From the NCBI GenBank assembly GCA_002449665.1, contig DJXH01000022.1, forward strand, positions 1 through 29,239: a DNA stretch of 29,239 nt, read 5' to 3'. A program made the translations under genes and the position numbers. The notes under the pieces are model-generated. The model worked only from the letters and a program-made list of their open reading frames with translations, searched no databases and was not told where the DNA came from. Every line of letters starts with the position of its first letter. Position 1 is the first letter of the stretch. This DNA is from Bacteroidales bacterium UBA7009 (GTDB lineage Bacteria > Bacteroidota > Bacteroidia > Bacteroidales > Paludibacteraceae). Of the stretch, positions 13,870 to 23,081 are shown piece after piece.

Positions 13870-15025
13870 GTTCTTTTGAGTTGTCTTCTATCTCTTCTTC
13901 GAGCATACGTATGAACTGTCTGACGGAGTTTTCGAGCGTATATGCCTTGGCTGCTTTCTGATAGAGTTCTTCCATATACTTGCGCTCGTTGGGGTGGTCA
14001 AGCCAGTAGTCGATAGAGCGTGCGAGGTCTTGCGGATTGCCCGGGATGAAAAGACTTCTGCCGTCAAGGGCAAACTGCGGAGTGGCACTTACTTCGGAGT
14101 TGGCTATAACAGGCACAAGTCCTGTGGCAAAGGCTTCAATACAACTAATGGCTTCGCTCTCCATGTCAGAAGCGTGGACATAGACATCACACTGGGAGAG
14201 GAGTTCAATCAGTCGGTCGCGCCCTACATAGACGAACTCAGGCTGGTATTTGAGTTTCTTGCCAAGTTGAACATATTTTTCATATTCAGGTCCTTTGCCG
14301 GCAAAGATAAGTTGAATCTTATCGGCATAGCGGGAATACTGCACTGCATCAATGATAACATCCTGCCGCTTCTCGTGAGCCAAGCGACCAACCATCATAA
14401 TAACAATCTTACCTTCGTATTCAGGCGATTTCTTGGGTTTGCCGTGTTCTATATTGCGGTGTCCGGCTGCTATAAAGTCGTCTTGAATACCGTTGGATAT
14501 AACGTGTATTTTCGATTTATAGCCGCGTTTTTCGAGCATACGTCCCATAAAAGCGGAAGGGACATGGATATGGCGGAAGCGGCGGTAGATGTATCTCCAC
14601 CAAAAGTCGTAAGTGGCGCGTTGGATAAAGTCAATCTTACCCATATTGACAGACGACCATATATTCTCCGGCTGTATATGGAAAGCTCCCGTACAGGGTT
14701 TGCCCATATCCTGTGCCATAGAGGCGGCAGCCGTCTCAAGGGCAAAGGGCATAAAGATATGAACGACATCCGCCCACTCTATCGCCTTTTTGATAACATC
14801 GTTATTGACAGCGGCAAACTGGAAGCCGTGTTTCTTAATGAGATTGTCGAAACCGTGAACAACAAACTCGTCAACAAGAAACTTGTCTTCCGACGGCTCA
14901 TTGTCAGCACAAAGGATTTTCACTTCGTGTCCCTGTCTTTTCAGTTCGTCGGCAAAACGCTGTGCCGATATGCTTGTACCATTGTTGTTGGTATCAAAAG
15001 TATCAATGACAAACAAAATTTTCAT
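13859..15025 (-). CDS. Glycosyltransferase family 4 (GT-B)
   Basis: This 388-aa cytoplasmic or membrane-associated glycosyltransferase has two Rossmann-like halves. The N-terminal half opens with KILFVIDTFDTNNNGTSISA (acceptor side, Gly-rich loop). The C-terminal half has MMVGRLAHEKRQDVIIDAV (about 225-243), a nucleotide-sugar-binding start, and MESEAISCIEAFATGLVPV, which carries the E-x7-E pattern of GT4 retaining enzymes. Donor and acceptor are unknown; close relatives build lipid-linked or capsular glycans and diacylglycerol glycolipids. It has its own promoter (15114-15083) and is followed by an overlapping esterase gene. No other polysaccharide genes are adjacent, so a lipid or envelope target is more likely than a capsule, but this is a guess. 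Confidence 0.88.
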   Translation of the reverse strand: MKILFVIDTFDTNNNGTSISAQRFADELKRQGHEVKILCADNEPSEDKFLVDEFVVHGFDNLIKKHGFQFAAVNNDVIKKAIEWADVVHIFMPFALETAAASMAQDMGKPCTGAFHIQPENIWSSVNMGKIDFIQRATYDFWWRYIYRRFRHIHVPSAFMGRMLEKRGYKSKIHVISNGIQDDFIAAGHRNIEHGKPKKSPEYEGKIVIMMVGRLAHEKRQDVIIDAVQYSRYADKIQLIFAGKGPEYEKYVQLGKKLKYQPEFVYVGRDRLIELLSQCDVYVHASDMESEAISCIEAFATGLVPVIANSEVSATPQFALDGRSLFIPGNPQDLARSIDYWLDHPNERKYMEELYQKAAKAYTLENSVRQFIRMLEEEIEDNSKEHAK

Positions 15026-15082
15026 ATATCCACTCTTTAATCAAACATTAAACATTGTCGGCATATAAAAACCGCAACGCCG

Positions 15083-15114
15083 CAAAGGTAAGGTTTATTT
15101 ATCTAACAGCCAAA
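15083..15114 (-). promoter_or_regulatory. Promoter of the GT4-esterase unit
   Basis: On the - strand, TTTG (15114-15111) precedes TACCTTTG (15090-15083) by 20 nt. It lies in the 117-nt gap after the MATE gene, the widest gap on this strand since the right edge, and marks a new transcription unit. No strong terminator stem is visible in the gap. Confidence 0.75.
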
Positions 15115-15142
15115 TTTTATACGATTTTTTGCTATTTGTATA

Positions 15143-16537
15143 TTACATATTGCGATTATTTCGGAGTTTTTTCATCAGGTGGCGGAAGCGTATATGGAAG
15201 CATACGGCGGCGAGAGCAAGTCCGAAAACGAAACCCACCCATATACCCACAGCCCCCATCCCGAGCGGGAACATACAAAATACTCCTACCGGCAGTCCGA
15301 CGACCATATATGCCACAAAAGCGTAAATCATAGGCATTTTCACGTCTGTCAGTCCGCGCAACATTGCTGCTCCTACAGCCTGCAAACCATCGGCATACTG
15401 AAACAGCCCCGCCATCAGTATAAGCATGGAGGCTATCTCGATAACGGCTGTGTCGTTGGTAAAAAGCAGAGGTATGACATCGCGGAAAGCAAACATAAAC
15501 GCCGCACCGAGTGTGTTCATCAGCAGCACGAGATGGACACTGGCTTTGGCTGCCATATCAACGCCGTAGAGGTTGTTCTGCCCGAGTTGGTGGCTGACAC
15601 GAATGGTGGTGGCAGCACCAATGCCGGTGGCAAGCATAAAGGTGAAATCCGCTATCTGATTGGCAATCTGGTGGGCGGCAAGTGCTTCCTTACCAAGCCA
15701 ACCGACGATAATAAACGAAATAGTGAAAATAAACACCTCCGACAGACTTTGCACACCTATGGGCATACCCACCTTAAATAGCCGCAGCACCTCCTGCCAC
15801 GATTTAAGACGCAGAGAGAACGAACTGACATATATCCTCCAACTGCGCTTGTATATAATCACAGCCGCAAAACAAAACGGCATAATAAGCCTTGAGATGA
15901 AAGTTGCCAACCCCGCTCCTGCCGCTCCCATAGCAGGCGCACCCAAATGACCGAAAATAAAGATATAGTTAAGCAGGATATTTATAAGATTGCATATCGT
16001 GGTTATAATGAGGGCAGCAATAGTGTTGCCAAGTCCCTCGAGAAACTGCTTTTGAAGGGAGAAAAAGAGAAAAGGCACTATGGATGCAACTATGTATATG
16101 TAGTATGGTCTTGCCGCCTCCACCACCTGCGGGTCCTGACCGAACATATCAAGCAGCGGAATGCAGGCTCCGAGAAGAACGACCATAACGACAGACAAAA
16201 GCGATGTGAAGATAATGCCGTTGTATAGCAGCGAAGATATTTGCCCTCGTCTGTCTTCGTGCTCTGCTGCCTGCTTTCCCACCTCAATGCCGACAAGCGG
16301 AGTAAGTCCCATAATTGCTCCCATAGCAAAGACCATCACCGTAAAAAAAATAGCGTTGGAGAAACTGACGGCGGCAAGTGCGGTGGTGGAGAAATGTCCG
16401 ACCATCATCGAGTCCACTAATGCGACAAGAGACGCCCCTGCCTGCGTGAGCATGACAGGGAACGCCACTTTGAGGTTCCGTTTATAGTAGGGAACAAACT
16501 CTTTGAATCGCGCTATAAATGAGCCGACCGTAATCAT
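15143..16537 (-). CDS. MATE-family multidrug/metabolite efflux transporter
   Basis: This 464-aa polytopic inner-membrane protein has about twelve hydrophobic segments, the usual MATE number, in two similar six-helix halves. The N-terminus PVMLTQAGASLVALVDSMMVGHFSTTALAAVSFSNA is the classic MATE opening (NorM/DinF-like), and the second half starts around GMPIGVQSLSEVFIFTISF. Such transporters export cationic drugs or metabolites using sodium or protons. The ATG immediately follows the stop codon of pepD with no gap, so the two are translationally linked. It is the last gene of the long - strand run; the next gene has its own promoter. The substrate cannot be told from sequence. Confidence 0.93.
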   Translation of the reverse strand: MITVGSFIARFKEFVPYYKRNLKVAFPVMLTQAGASLVALVDSMMVGHFSTTALAAVSFSNAIFFTVMVFAMGAIMGLTPLVGIEVGKQAAEHEDRRGQISSLLYNGIIFTSLLSVVMVVLLGACIPLLDMFGQDPQVVEAARPYYIYIVASIVPFLFFSLQKQFLEGLGNTIAALIITTICNLINILLNYIFIFGHLGAPAMGAAGAGLATFISRLIMPFCFAAVIIYKRSWRIYVSSFSLRLKSWQEVLRLFKVGMPIGVQSLSEVFIFTISFIIVGWLGKEALAAHQIANQIADFTFMLATGIGAATTIRVSHQLGQNNLYGVDMAAKASVHLVLLMNTLGAAFMFAFRDVIPLLFTNDTAVIEIASMLILMAGLFQYADGLQAVGAAMLRGLTDVKMPMIYAFVAYMVVGLPVGVFCMFPLGMGAVGIWVGFVFGLALAAVCFHIRFRHLMKKLRNNRNM

Positions 16538-17980
16538 CTACAGGCTTTCGAGCGTATGGCAGAGCCACTGCCAGCATCTGCCTGTGGACGAAATACTCAG
16601 TCTCTCTTGGGGCGAGTGTACACCAATCATTTGCGGACCTATGCTGACCATATCGAGATACGGATATTTCTCAAGGAAAAGTCCGCACTCAAGACCGGCG
16701 TGTATAGCAAGCACTTTAGGTTCGGCTTTGAACAGGTCTTCGTATGCCTTGCGAGTAACGTCAAGCAAAGGAGAATTGACATTAGGTTTCCAGCCCGGGT
16801 AACCGTCGCCGTGAGTTATCTCATCGCAGGCAGCTGCAAGAGCGCATTCAACCATCTCTTTTATCTCATGTTTGCGGCTCTCTACGGACGAGCGTTGGCT
16901 GGTATTAACCTCTATGTATCCGTCAAGTGTTTTAACGGAAGCGAGGTTAGTGGAAGTTTCAACGAGACCCGGCATATCTTTGGACATACCTATCACTCCG
17001 TGCGGGCAAGCATACAGCGCGCGAATAAGCCGGGCGGCTTGGTCTTGCGGAACAAAAGCGGCGGGCATATCAACAGTTTCGAGCGTGATACACATCTCTT
17101 TCTCCACTTCGCCAAGTTCGCTCTCTGCTTCTGTTATATACTTGTTAAGACAAGCACGCAGTTCGTCTTTTTTGTTCTCTGCTATGGTAATAACTGCCTC
17201 TGCTTCGCGGGCAATGGCGTTACGCAAGTTGCCGCCATTGATGCAGGCAAGACGGAAACCGCTGAAGTTCATAACGCGATAGAGGAAACGCACAAGCACT
17301 TTGTTGGCGTTGCCACGACCTTTGTTGATGTCATCTCCTGAGTGTCCGCCCATCAGTCCGCCTACTTTGATTTTGGCAGCATACAGTCCGTCCGTTTTGA
17401 TGCTTTCGGGAGTATAGTGCATTTTGGCGAGAGTGTCTATGCCGCCGGCACAACCGATGAATATCTGCCCGTCGTCTTCAGAGTCAAGGTTAATGAGTTG
17501 CTTCCCTCTTAGGCAGCCGTCTTTGAGACGATTGGCACCTGTAAGACCGGTCTCTTCGTCAACGGTAAAGAGACATTCCATAGCAGGGTGCTGCAGTGTG
17601 GGCGAGGTGATAGCGGCAAGAGCCATAGCCACACCTATGCCGTCATCTCCGCCGAGGGTAGTACCGCGTGCTTTGAGCCAGTCGCCGTCAACGTAAGTGC
17701 TGATAGGGTCGTTCATAAAGTCGTGGACAGTGTCATTGTTCTTTTCGCAGACCATATCCATGTGGGCTTGGAGGACGATGCCGGGTTTGCCCTCGTATCC
17801 GGCAGTGGCAGGTGCGCGCATGATGACGTTCATCCCCTCGTCTGTCTCATATTCGAGGTTATGCTTTTTAGCAAAATCAACTAACCAAGCGGATATTTTT
17901 TCTTCGTGCTTGCTTGGGCGCGGCACGCGGGTAATCTCATTAAAAATGGAGAATACCTCTTTGGGTTCAAGTGTATTCAT
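16538..17980 (-). CDS. pepD: Aminoacyl-histidine dipeptidase (PepD, peptidase M20C)
   Basis: This 480-aa cytoplasmic di-zinc exopeptidase cleaves Xaa-His and other dipeptides. The metal-binding pattern is complete: LQAHMDMVCE (His73, Asp75), GGDDGIG (bridging Asp near 112), DEETGLTG (Glu142/143), NLDSED (Asp near 166) and a C-terminal HSPQE His. The lid domain (about 185-390) includes GGHSGDDI and GNLRNAIAR. Length is normal for the family. It lies 24 nt downstream of a secreted C69 dipeptidase and directly abuts a MATE transporter, so two peptidases acting on either side of the cell envelope are probably co-expressed for peptide use. Confidence 0.95.
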   Translation of the reverse strand: MNTLEPKEVFSIFNEITRVPRPSKHEEKISAWLVDFAKKHNLEYETDEGMNVIMRAPATAGYEGKPGIVLQAHMDMVCEKNNDTVHDFMNDPISTYVDGDWLKARGTTLGGDDGIGVAMALAAITSPTLQHPAMECLFTVDEETGLTGANRLKDGCLRGKQLINLDSEDDGQIFIGCAGGIDTLAKMHYTPESIKTDGLYAAKIKVGGLMGGHSGDDINKGRGNANKVLVRFLYRVMNFSGFRLACINGGNLRNAIAREAEAVITIAENKKDELRACLNKYITEAESELGEVEKEMCITLETVDMPAAFVPQDQAARLIRALYACPHGVIGMSKDMPGLVETSTNLASVKTLDGYIEVNTSQRSSVESRKHEIKEMVECALAAACDEITHGDGYPGWKPNVNSPLLDVTRKAYEDLFKAEPKVLAIHAGLECGLFLEKYPYLDMVSIGPQMIGVHSPQERLSISSTGRCWQWLCHTLESL

Positions 17981-18004
17981 AGCGTATGTTTTTATGAGAA
18001 TAGG

Positions 18005-19672
18005 TTATTCGTGTTGAACGACGTTTTTGTATATGTCAAGAAACTCTTTAGGATAAGGCGGACGGTTGGGACCTGTAGGTTCACCCCACTCGTTGCGCTT
18101 AAACTGTCCGTTCTCCTCTTTGCGTATCTGTCCGTCCATATATTTGACCATCAAGTAGGTAAAGAGTTCTTTCCACGCTGCGGTCGATTGGTCGGCTTGT
18201 GAGCAGGAGTAGTTGGTAAGGAAAGCCTGTGCCTCCGTTTCGCTCATCGTAGCCACTTGCGCATCAATGGCTCTAATTTGGCTGTTAAACTTATCTTCCC
18301 AAGTCTTTTGAACCTTTACGATATCCTGTTTCATATCGGCATAGCGAGTGTATGCCCAGTTGGCAACCATATTGTATGCCCACCAAGCAGAAGTAGGTGA
18401 GTAGGTGTAGAGATCGCCGTTGCCTTTTCGGTAACATTCGGGGACATCGGTTATACGACTGTACATAGGTACGTAGAGGTTGGTGGCGGCATCGTCCGGA
18501 CCGAACCAGAATATACCGCCTGCTGCAGCACCTTCATATCCGCGCATTTGCGAAACGAATGACCAGGCGGTCTGCTGTGTGGCAACGGGGCGCTCAAACC
18601 AATACTGCGTACTGTCAATCTTAAATCCGAGACTGCCGTAACGCAGTTTGCTGTGGAACGGACCGGCATCAACACCTTGTGTTATATCAAGCGGCGTACC
18701 CTCATACTGGTCGCGCATACATTCTTTGAGTTCTTGCGCCGACACTTTGTGGTTAGGACGAATCCACAGAGGCATAGGTGTACCTGCATCTTTGCCGTTG
18801 GTCTTAAGGAAAGTGCGACCCGAAGCGTAATCGAAATACTTGTCAAAGTCGCTTTCAAATTTCCTGAACACGCTCCAAACACGTGCCTCGCAGATATATA
18901 GACCTGAGAAATCGAACGGATTATATGCGGCATTGAATTGGAATTCTGCATCTTTGCCGGTGAAATAACCTTTCTCACGTGCGAGGTTGATAACATCTTT
19001 ATGCCACATCCAGTTGCCGTCTTTAGTGGAAACAACATTGCCCTTGCGGCGTGTTTTTTGGTCAAGAGGCAGGTAGGTGATTCGCGACTGGTTGGCGTGT
19101 CCGCTTATGCAGTCATCTGGGATACGAACGGCTACCCATACTGCACCTTTGAGCCCCTTGCCCATACCTATAAGTTCCATCAGCCAAACCTCATTAGGGT
19201 CGCCTATGGAGAAACTTTCGCCACCGCTTACGTAGCCGTACTGCGCAACGAGTTCGGTTATACATTGTATGGCTTCGCGGGCTGTCTTGCTGCGCTCAAG
19301 TGCAATATAGATAAGGCTGCCGTAGTCAATACCGACAGTGTCGCTAAGGTCACGTCCGCCCCATGTGGTCTCACCTATGGTCACTTGGTGTTCGTTCATA
19401 TTACCTATAACACGATAAGTGTGTGGTATTTCGGGTATAGAGAGCAGCGGTTTGCCATCGTCCCAGTTGACAACCTTGCGCATTTCCCCGGGCTGATGGT
19501 CGGCGGCAGGAACGAAATGCAAATAGCCGTAGAAGGAGTAAGCATCAGCGGCATAACTTATCATAGTGCTACCATCGGCGGAAGCGTTCTTCCCGACGAT
19601 AAAATTAGTGCAAGCCATTGCACTGATTGCTGTCAGTGCGGCGGCTACAAAGGAGAGGATAAGGCGTTTCAT
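18005..19672 (-). CDS. Secreted C69-family dipeptidase
   Basis: This 555-aa Ntn-hydrolase has a signal peptide (1-20, LILSFVAAALTAISAMA) that ends exactly before Cys21. That Cys, in CTNFIVGKNASADGSTMI, becomes the N-terminal nucleophile after processing, as in PepD-type C69 dipeptidases of Lactobacillus and Bacteroidota relatives. YVSGGESFSIGDPNEVWLME (about 146-165) and the AAGGIFWFGPDDAA region are typical of the family. It is expected in the periplasm, cleaving dipeptides from protein breakdown. The start is 5 nt after the glycogen synthase gene stop, and pepD follows after 24 nt, indicating one transcript. The C-terminal 90 residues or so are helical and charged. Confidence 0.93.
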   Translation of the reverse strand: MKRLILSFVAAALTAISAMACTNFIVGKNASADGSTMISYAADAYSFYGYLHFVPAADHQPGEMRKVVNWDDGKPLLSIPEIPHTYRVIGNMNEHQVTIGETTWGGRDLSDTVGIDYGSLIYIALERSKTAREAIQCITELVAQYGYVSGGESFSIGDPNEVWLMELIGMGKGLKGAVWVAVRIPDDCISGHANQSRITYLPLDQKTRRKGNVVSTKDGNWMWHKDVINLAREKGYFTGKDAEFQFNAAYNPFDFSGLYICEARVWSVFRKFESDFDKYFDYASGRTFLKTNGKDAGTPMPLWIRPNHKVSAQELKECMRDQYEGTPLDITQGVDAGPFHSKLRYGSLGFKIDSTQYWFERPVATQQTAWSFVSQMRGYEGAAAGGIFWFGPDDAATNLYVPMYSRITDVPECYRKGNGDLYTYSPTSAWWAYNMVANWAYTRYADMKQDIVKVQKTWEDKFNSQIRAIDAQVATMSETEAQAFLTNYSCSQADQSTAAWKELFTYLMVKYMDGQIRKEENGQFKRNEWGEPTGPNRPPYPKEFLDIYKNVVQHE

Positions 19673-19677
19673 AGTAT

Positions 19678-21165
19678 TTATATTTTTGTTTTACTTTGGC
19701 TTTTACGTATGGCAATATCGTATGCTTTAAGGTAGTAGGCATAGAAGTGCTGCCAATCGGCTTTGTCGGCAAGACGTGCTGCGGCAAGGCGGAGCGTGTC
19801 TGTCTGTTTGGTGGTCAGCCGCATCTGTTTAAGAGCAGTGGCGGCAACCTGCTCGACCACTTCTCCATAATTGCTGTCAGTGCGCTCAATGACGATAACA
19901 GGTTTGGTTTTGGCTTTAAGAAGTTGTTTTTCAGCCCATATACCATATCCTGCAAGCGAGGTGGTAATAGTCGGGACGCGGAATGCGACAGACTCCATCG
20001 GCGTATATCCCCACGGCTCGTAGTAAGACGGAAAGGCGGTCAAGTCAAGCCCTATAAGCAGGTCAAAATAGGTCTTGTCGCTAATAGGTAAGCCCTTGGT
20101 TTGCAGAGGTAGATAGTAAGGAATAAAAACTACTTTGAGTTTGCCTGATACTCTTACCGGCTGCTCAAGATAGGGTATCATAACAAACGCAACAACATCC
20201 TTGTCTTCTGCTTGCAATTTGCCTGCAAGCGTGTTCATCGCGTCAAGAAAGACATCTATACCTTTGTTCTTCCATTCCAATCTGCCCGCTATGCCTATCA
20301 GAAAAGCGTTGTCTTTGATGTCATTGCCTGTCTGTAGGGCAGCGTACTGTATAAGTGCTTTTCTTGCCTCCGCTCTTGCTTTGTCGAAAGCCTTGTCTTT
20401 GGGGATAAACTCTTTCTCAAATCCGTTTGGAAGTACAATGTCGGGTTCGCGCTCAAGCAGTTGTTTACATTCGCGTGCCGTGATGTCGCTCACTGTGGTG
20501 AAGCAGTGGCAAGTATGTGCTGCCTGTTTTTCCACGGAGTGCTTGCTTACCATACCGAGTTCTTCTGCCATCTGGTCGCCGTTATAGCCGCCGAAATAAT
20601 CGTACAGCGGTTTGCCGTTACCTGCAATAGAGCGTCCTATGCCGGTGGCGTGAGTGGTAAAAACAGTTGCGATATTCGGGCAGAAAGATCGGATATAGAA
20701 AAGACTGAAAGCCGTTTGCCATTCGTGGGCTTGTACAACGGTAAGAGGTTTGCCGAGGTTGTCGTACAGTTCTTTCATCTTCTCGCCTGCTGCGTATGCG
20801 TAGAGACAACTTGTATCATAGTCGCCGTAAGCGGCGTGGCTTTGTACTCCGTAGTGTTGCCAAGCCCAAGCATAAATATCGTTTTTGCGCTCCAAGAGGT
20901 GCTGCCAGCCTACGAGTACGGCTATCGGCTTGCCCGGAACCTGCCACCGCCCTACCCTAACGTTGCTTATCTTGCCACGTAGCAAGCGTTTGTCTTCCTT
21001 GAAATAGAGGTCAGACTGCTCTTTGAGATCCGGACCGAAAAAGATGGTCTTGTCGTTAAAATGCTGCTGCATAGTGGCAGCGCGTGTGGAGAGTACTGCA
21101 TATATACCGCCTACGCGATTGCACACTTCCCAACTCGTTTCAAATATATATTCAGGCTGTTTCAT
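19678..21165 (-). CDS. GT3-like glycogen synthase
   Basis: This 495-aa GT-B glycosyltransferase opens with YIFETSWEVCNRVGGIYAVL, which matches the eukaryote-type glycogen synthase (GT3) N-terminus rather than bacterial GlgA (KTGGLGDV). TVVQAHEWQTAFSLFYIRS and VFTTHATGIGRSIAG (acceptor cleft) follow. The C-terminal half has IGIAGRLEWKNKGIDVFLDA and SYYEPWGYTPMESVAF, which contains the E-x7-E pair. Bacteroidota are known to carry short GT3-type synthases and lack GlgA/GlgC in many lineages. It would extend alpha-1,4-glucan from UDP-glucose. No branching enzyme or phosphorylase is in the window. It lies 7 nt from the PKD lipoprotein gene and 5 nt from the C69 gene. Confidence 0.88.
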   Translation of the reverse strand: MKQPEYIFETSWEVCNRVGGIYAVLSTRAATMQQHFNDKTIFFGPDLKEQSDLYFKEDKRLLRGKISNVRVGRWQVPGKPIAVLVGWQHLLERKNDIYAWAWQHYGVQSHAAYGDYDTSCLYAYAAGEKMKELYDNLGKPLTVVQAHEWQTAFSLFYIRSFCPNIATVFTTHATGIGRSIAGNGKPLYDYFGGYNGDQMAEELGMVSKHSVEKQAAHTCHCFTTVSDITARECKQLLEREPDIVLPNGFEKEFIPKDKAFDKARAEARKALIQYAALQTGNDIKDNAFLIGIAGRLEWKNKGIDVFLDAMNTLAGKLQAEDKDVVAFVMIPYLEQPVRVSGKLKVVFIPYYLPLQTKGLPISDKTYFDLLIGLDLTAFPSYYEPWGYTPMESVAFRVPTITTSLAGYGIWAEKQLLKAKTKPVIVIERTDSNYGEVVEQVAATALKQMRLTTKQTDTLRLAAARLADKADWQHFYAYYLKAYDIAIRKSQSKTKI

Positions 21166-21172
21166 ATCTTTT

Positions 21173-22141
21173 TTAGAACGACGTATTGTCTATATTGATA
21201 CGGCTGATGTTGCTAACATAGTTTATCCTCTGCGGCTCTTGGTCTGTAAGATTGTTGTAGGTATGTATGAGCGGAAGAGAGTAAACGCCGTTGGAGGTAG
21301 CGAAAAAGATACGGTTAAGTGCTGTTGAAACGGCTATGGTTCGTATATTACCTTCCGCTATACGTACCTGTTGCCCGCCGTCGGAGTTGCTTACCGTCAG
21401 ACCATCAGACGAACCTGTATATACTTTGCGCTCCATAGGGTCGGTGGCTGTCAGTTGCTGATTGGTAGTGTCCAATATACCATGCCCTCTTTCGTAATCT
21501 ACCTCTCTCATATCTTCCATATATTCGCCGTAAAAACGTTGGAAATACCGTTTGTCGTCCGAAGTCTGCATCAGCAGAGCCGGTGCGGGAGTGTTGATAA
21601 CGGTAAACGTTTCGCTCAAGTTGGTCAGTTCTTCATCAGTCATCACATCGGCTTCCACAGTTACTTCACCTGCTTTAGTAAAAATAACTTCTACGGAATC
21701 TGTATCAAAACTGTTGCTTATTATCCTCATCCCGCTGTTTGAGAACCACTCAAAAGCAAGAAAATGGTCGTATGGATTATAGGTTTTAATTTTCAGAATA
21801 ACAGGCTTGAACATATAGATTTCGTCCTGTGTGCAGTATAGATACGGCTCGGGTGAGCCGACCTCAATGCTTTTTATACATTGCTTGCCGCTTTTAGCCT
21901 CACGCAGTGTAACGAGATATGTGCCTGCCTGCTCATATACTATGGACGAAGACGTAGTGGTGGCTGTCTTGTTATTTCCGAAGTCCCATACCCACTCTTC
22001 CCCGCCTGTGGAAAGATTGGTGAACTCCACCTTCTCACCCGCATTCGGGGATGCCGGCTCGTAGGAAAAATCCACATTCACTTTGCGGCAACTTGCCAAC
22101 ATAAAGACAAGCGCTATCGTATATAAAAATTTATTTCTCAT
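21173..22141 (-). CDS. PKD-domain lipoprotein of unknown function
   Basis: This 322-aa protein has a type II signal peptide with lipobox MLASC (Cys18), so it is probably anchored in the outer or inner membrane. A PKD-like beta-sandwich covers about residues 22-95 (FSYEPASPNAGEKVEFTNLS, then WVWDFGNN). A second beta domain (about 100-180) follows. The last third (VYTGSSDGLTVSN ... IFFATSNGVYSLPL) reads like one or two beta-propeller blades, which is short for a complete propeller. No enzyme motif is visible. The start overlaps the end of miaA by 11 nt. It may be a surface-binding protein; ligand unknown. Confidence 0.8.
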   Translation of the reverse strand: MRNKFLYTIALVFMLASCRKVNVDFSYEPASPNAGEKVEFTNLSTGGEEWVWDFGNNKTATTTSSSIVYEQAGTYLVTLREAKSGKQCIKSIEVGSPEPYLYCTQDEIYMFKPVILKIKTYNPYDHFLAFEWFSNSGMRIISNSFDTDSVEVIFTKAGEVTVEADVMTDEELTNLSETFTVINTPAPALLMQTSDDKRYFQRFYGEYMEDMREVDYERGHGILDTTNQQLTATDPMERKVYTGSSDGLTVSNSDGGQQVRIAEGNIRTIAVSTALNRIFFATSNGVYSLPLIHTYNNLTDQEPQRINYVSNISRINIDNTSF

Positions 22142-23078
22142 TTCTGCTGTTGATATATTTTGTTATTTCCTGTATTGCTTGTTCATCGCTTTGTTTGTCT
22201 ATCCAAATAATATCTTTATCTCGCCGCAGCCACGTCAGTTGCCTTTTGGCAAAATGGCGGGTATTTTGTTTGATTAGGGCAATGGCTTCGTCGCGAGATA
22301 TTTTGCCGTTGAAATACTCTATCCACTCTCTGTAGCCGACTGTACAAAGGCTGTTCGGCAGCGGACTTATATGTTTTACACTTTCGTATGCTGCTTTTGC
22401 CTCTTCCTGCATTCCCTGCTGCACCATCTCGCCCACTCTCTTGTTTATCCGCTCATACAGCACCTCACGCGGCATATTAAGTGCAAACTTCAGTGTTTCC
22501 CATGGGCGTTGGGCTGTGTTCTTTTTCAGAAAACCTGAATATGGCTGTCCTGCCGTAAGGCTCACTTCAATGCAGTGTATCAGTCGTTGCGGGTTCTGCG
22601 GGTCTGCCATCGTAGTATAATAGTCAGGGTCAAGACGTTTTGCCTCTTCTTGAAGCCACGACAAACCTTTCTGCCGATATTCGTTTTGTATTTGCTCTCT
22701 TGTAACGATGTCCGCTTGCGGTATGTCGTCAAGTCCGCTTAACACGGCATCCATATACATCATACTGCCGCCTGCGATTATAGCAAAGGGTCTGCCGTCT
22801 TTTGCCGTCCCGGTCAGCCGTATAAGCAGTGGTACGGCATCTCTTTCGTATTGTCCGGCATTATAGATATCATTAAGGCCGTGTGTTGCAACAAAGTAGT
22901 GCTTTGCTTTTTGTAGTTGGTCTGCCGTCGGGGCGGCTGTACCTATAGGCAACTCACGGTATATCTGCCGCGAATCGCAGTTAAGTATAGGACAGGAGTA
23001 GAAATTGGCAAGTTTGATACACAATTCCGTCTTGCCCACTCCCGTAGGACCCGTGATGGCAAGCAGCAGCGGTTTCAT
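22131..23078 (-). CDS. miaA: tRNA dimethylallyltransferase
   Basis: This 315-aa enzyme transfers a dimethylallyl group to A37 of tRNAs that read codons beginning with U. The P-loop is GPTGVGKT (10-17). The substrate motif NCDSRQIYRELPIGTAAP (about 33-50) and AIIAGGSMMYMDAVLSGLDDIP (about 99-120) are family hallmarks, and DPQNPQRLIHCIEV matches the tRNA-contacting helix. Length is normal. It starts 3 nt after the stop of the pRiA4b ORF-3-like gene, and its end overlaps the PKD lipoprotein start, so it is in the middle of the long run. Confidence 0.97.
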   Translation of the reverse strand: MKPLLLAITGPTGVGKTELCIKLANFYSCPILNCDSRQIYRELPIGTAAPTADQLQKAKHYFVATHGLNDIYNAGQYERDAVPLLIRLTGTAKDGRPFAIIAGGSMMYMDAVLSGLDDIPQADIVTREQIQNEYRQKGLSWLQEEAKRLDPDYYTTMADPQNPQRLIHCIEVSLTAGQPYSGFLKKNTAQRPWETLKFALNMPREVLYERINKRVGEMVQQGMQEEAKAAYESVKHISPLPNSLCTVGYREWIEYFNGKISRDEAIALIKQNTRHFAKRQLTWLRRDKDIIWIDKQSDEQAIQEITKYINSRNEK

Positions 23079-23081
23079 TTT

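Noticed and set aside
13994..15040. 348-residue + strand frame opposite the GT4 gene
   Set aside because: The - strand frame has full GT4 motifs and a promoter; the opposite frame has no recognisable domain.
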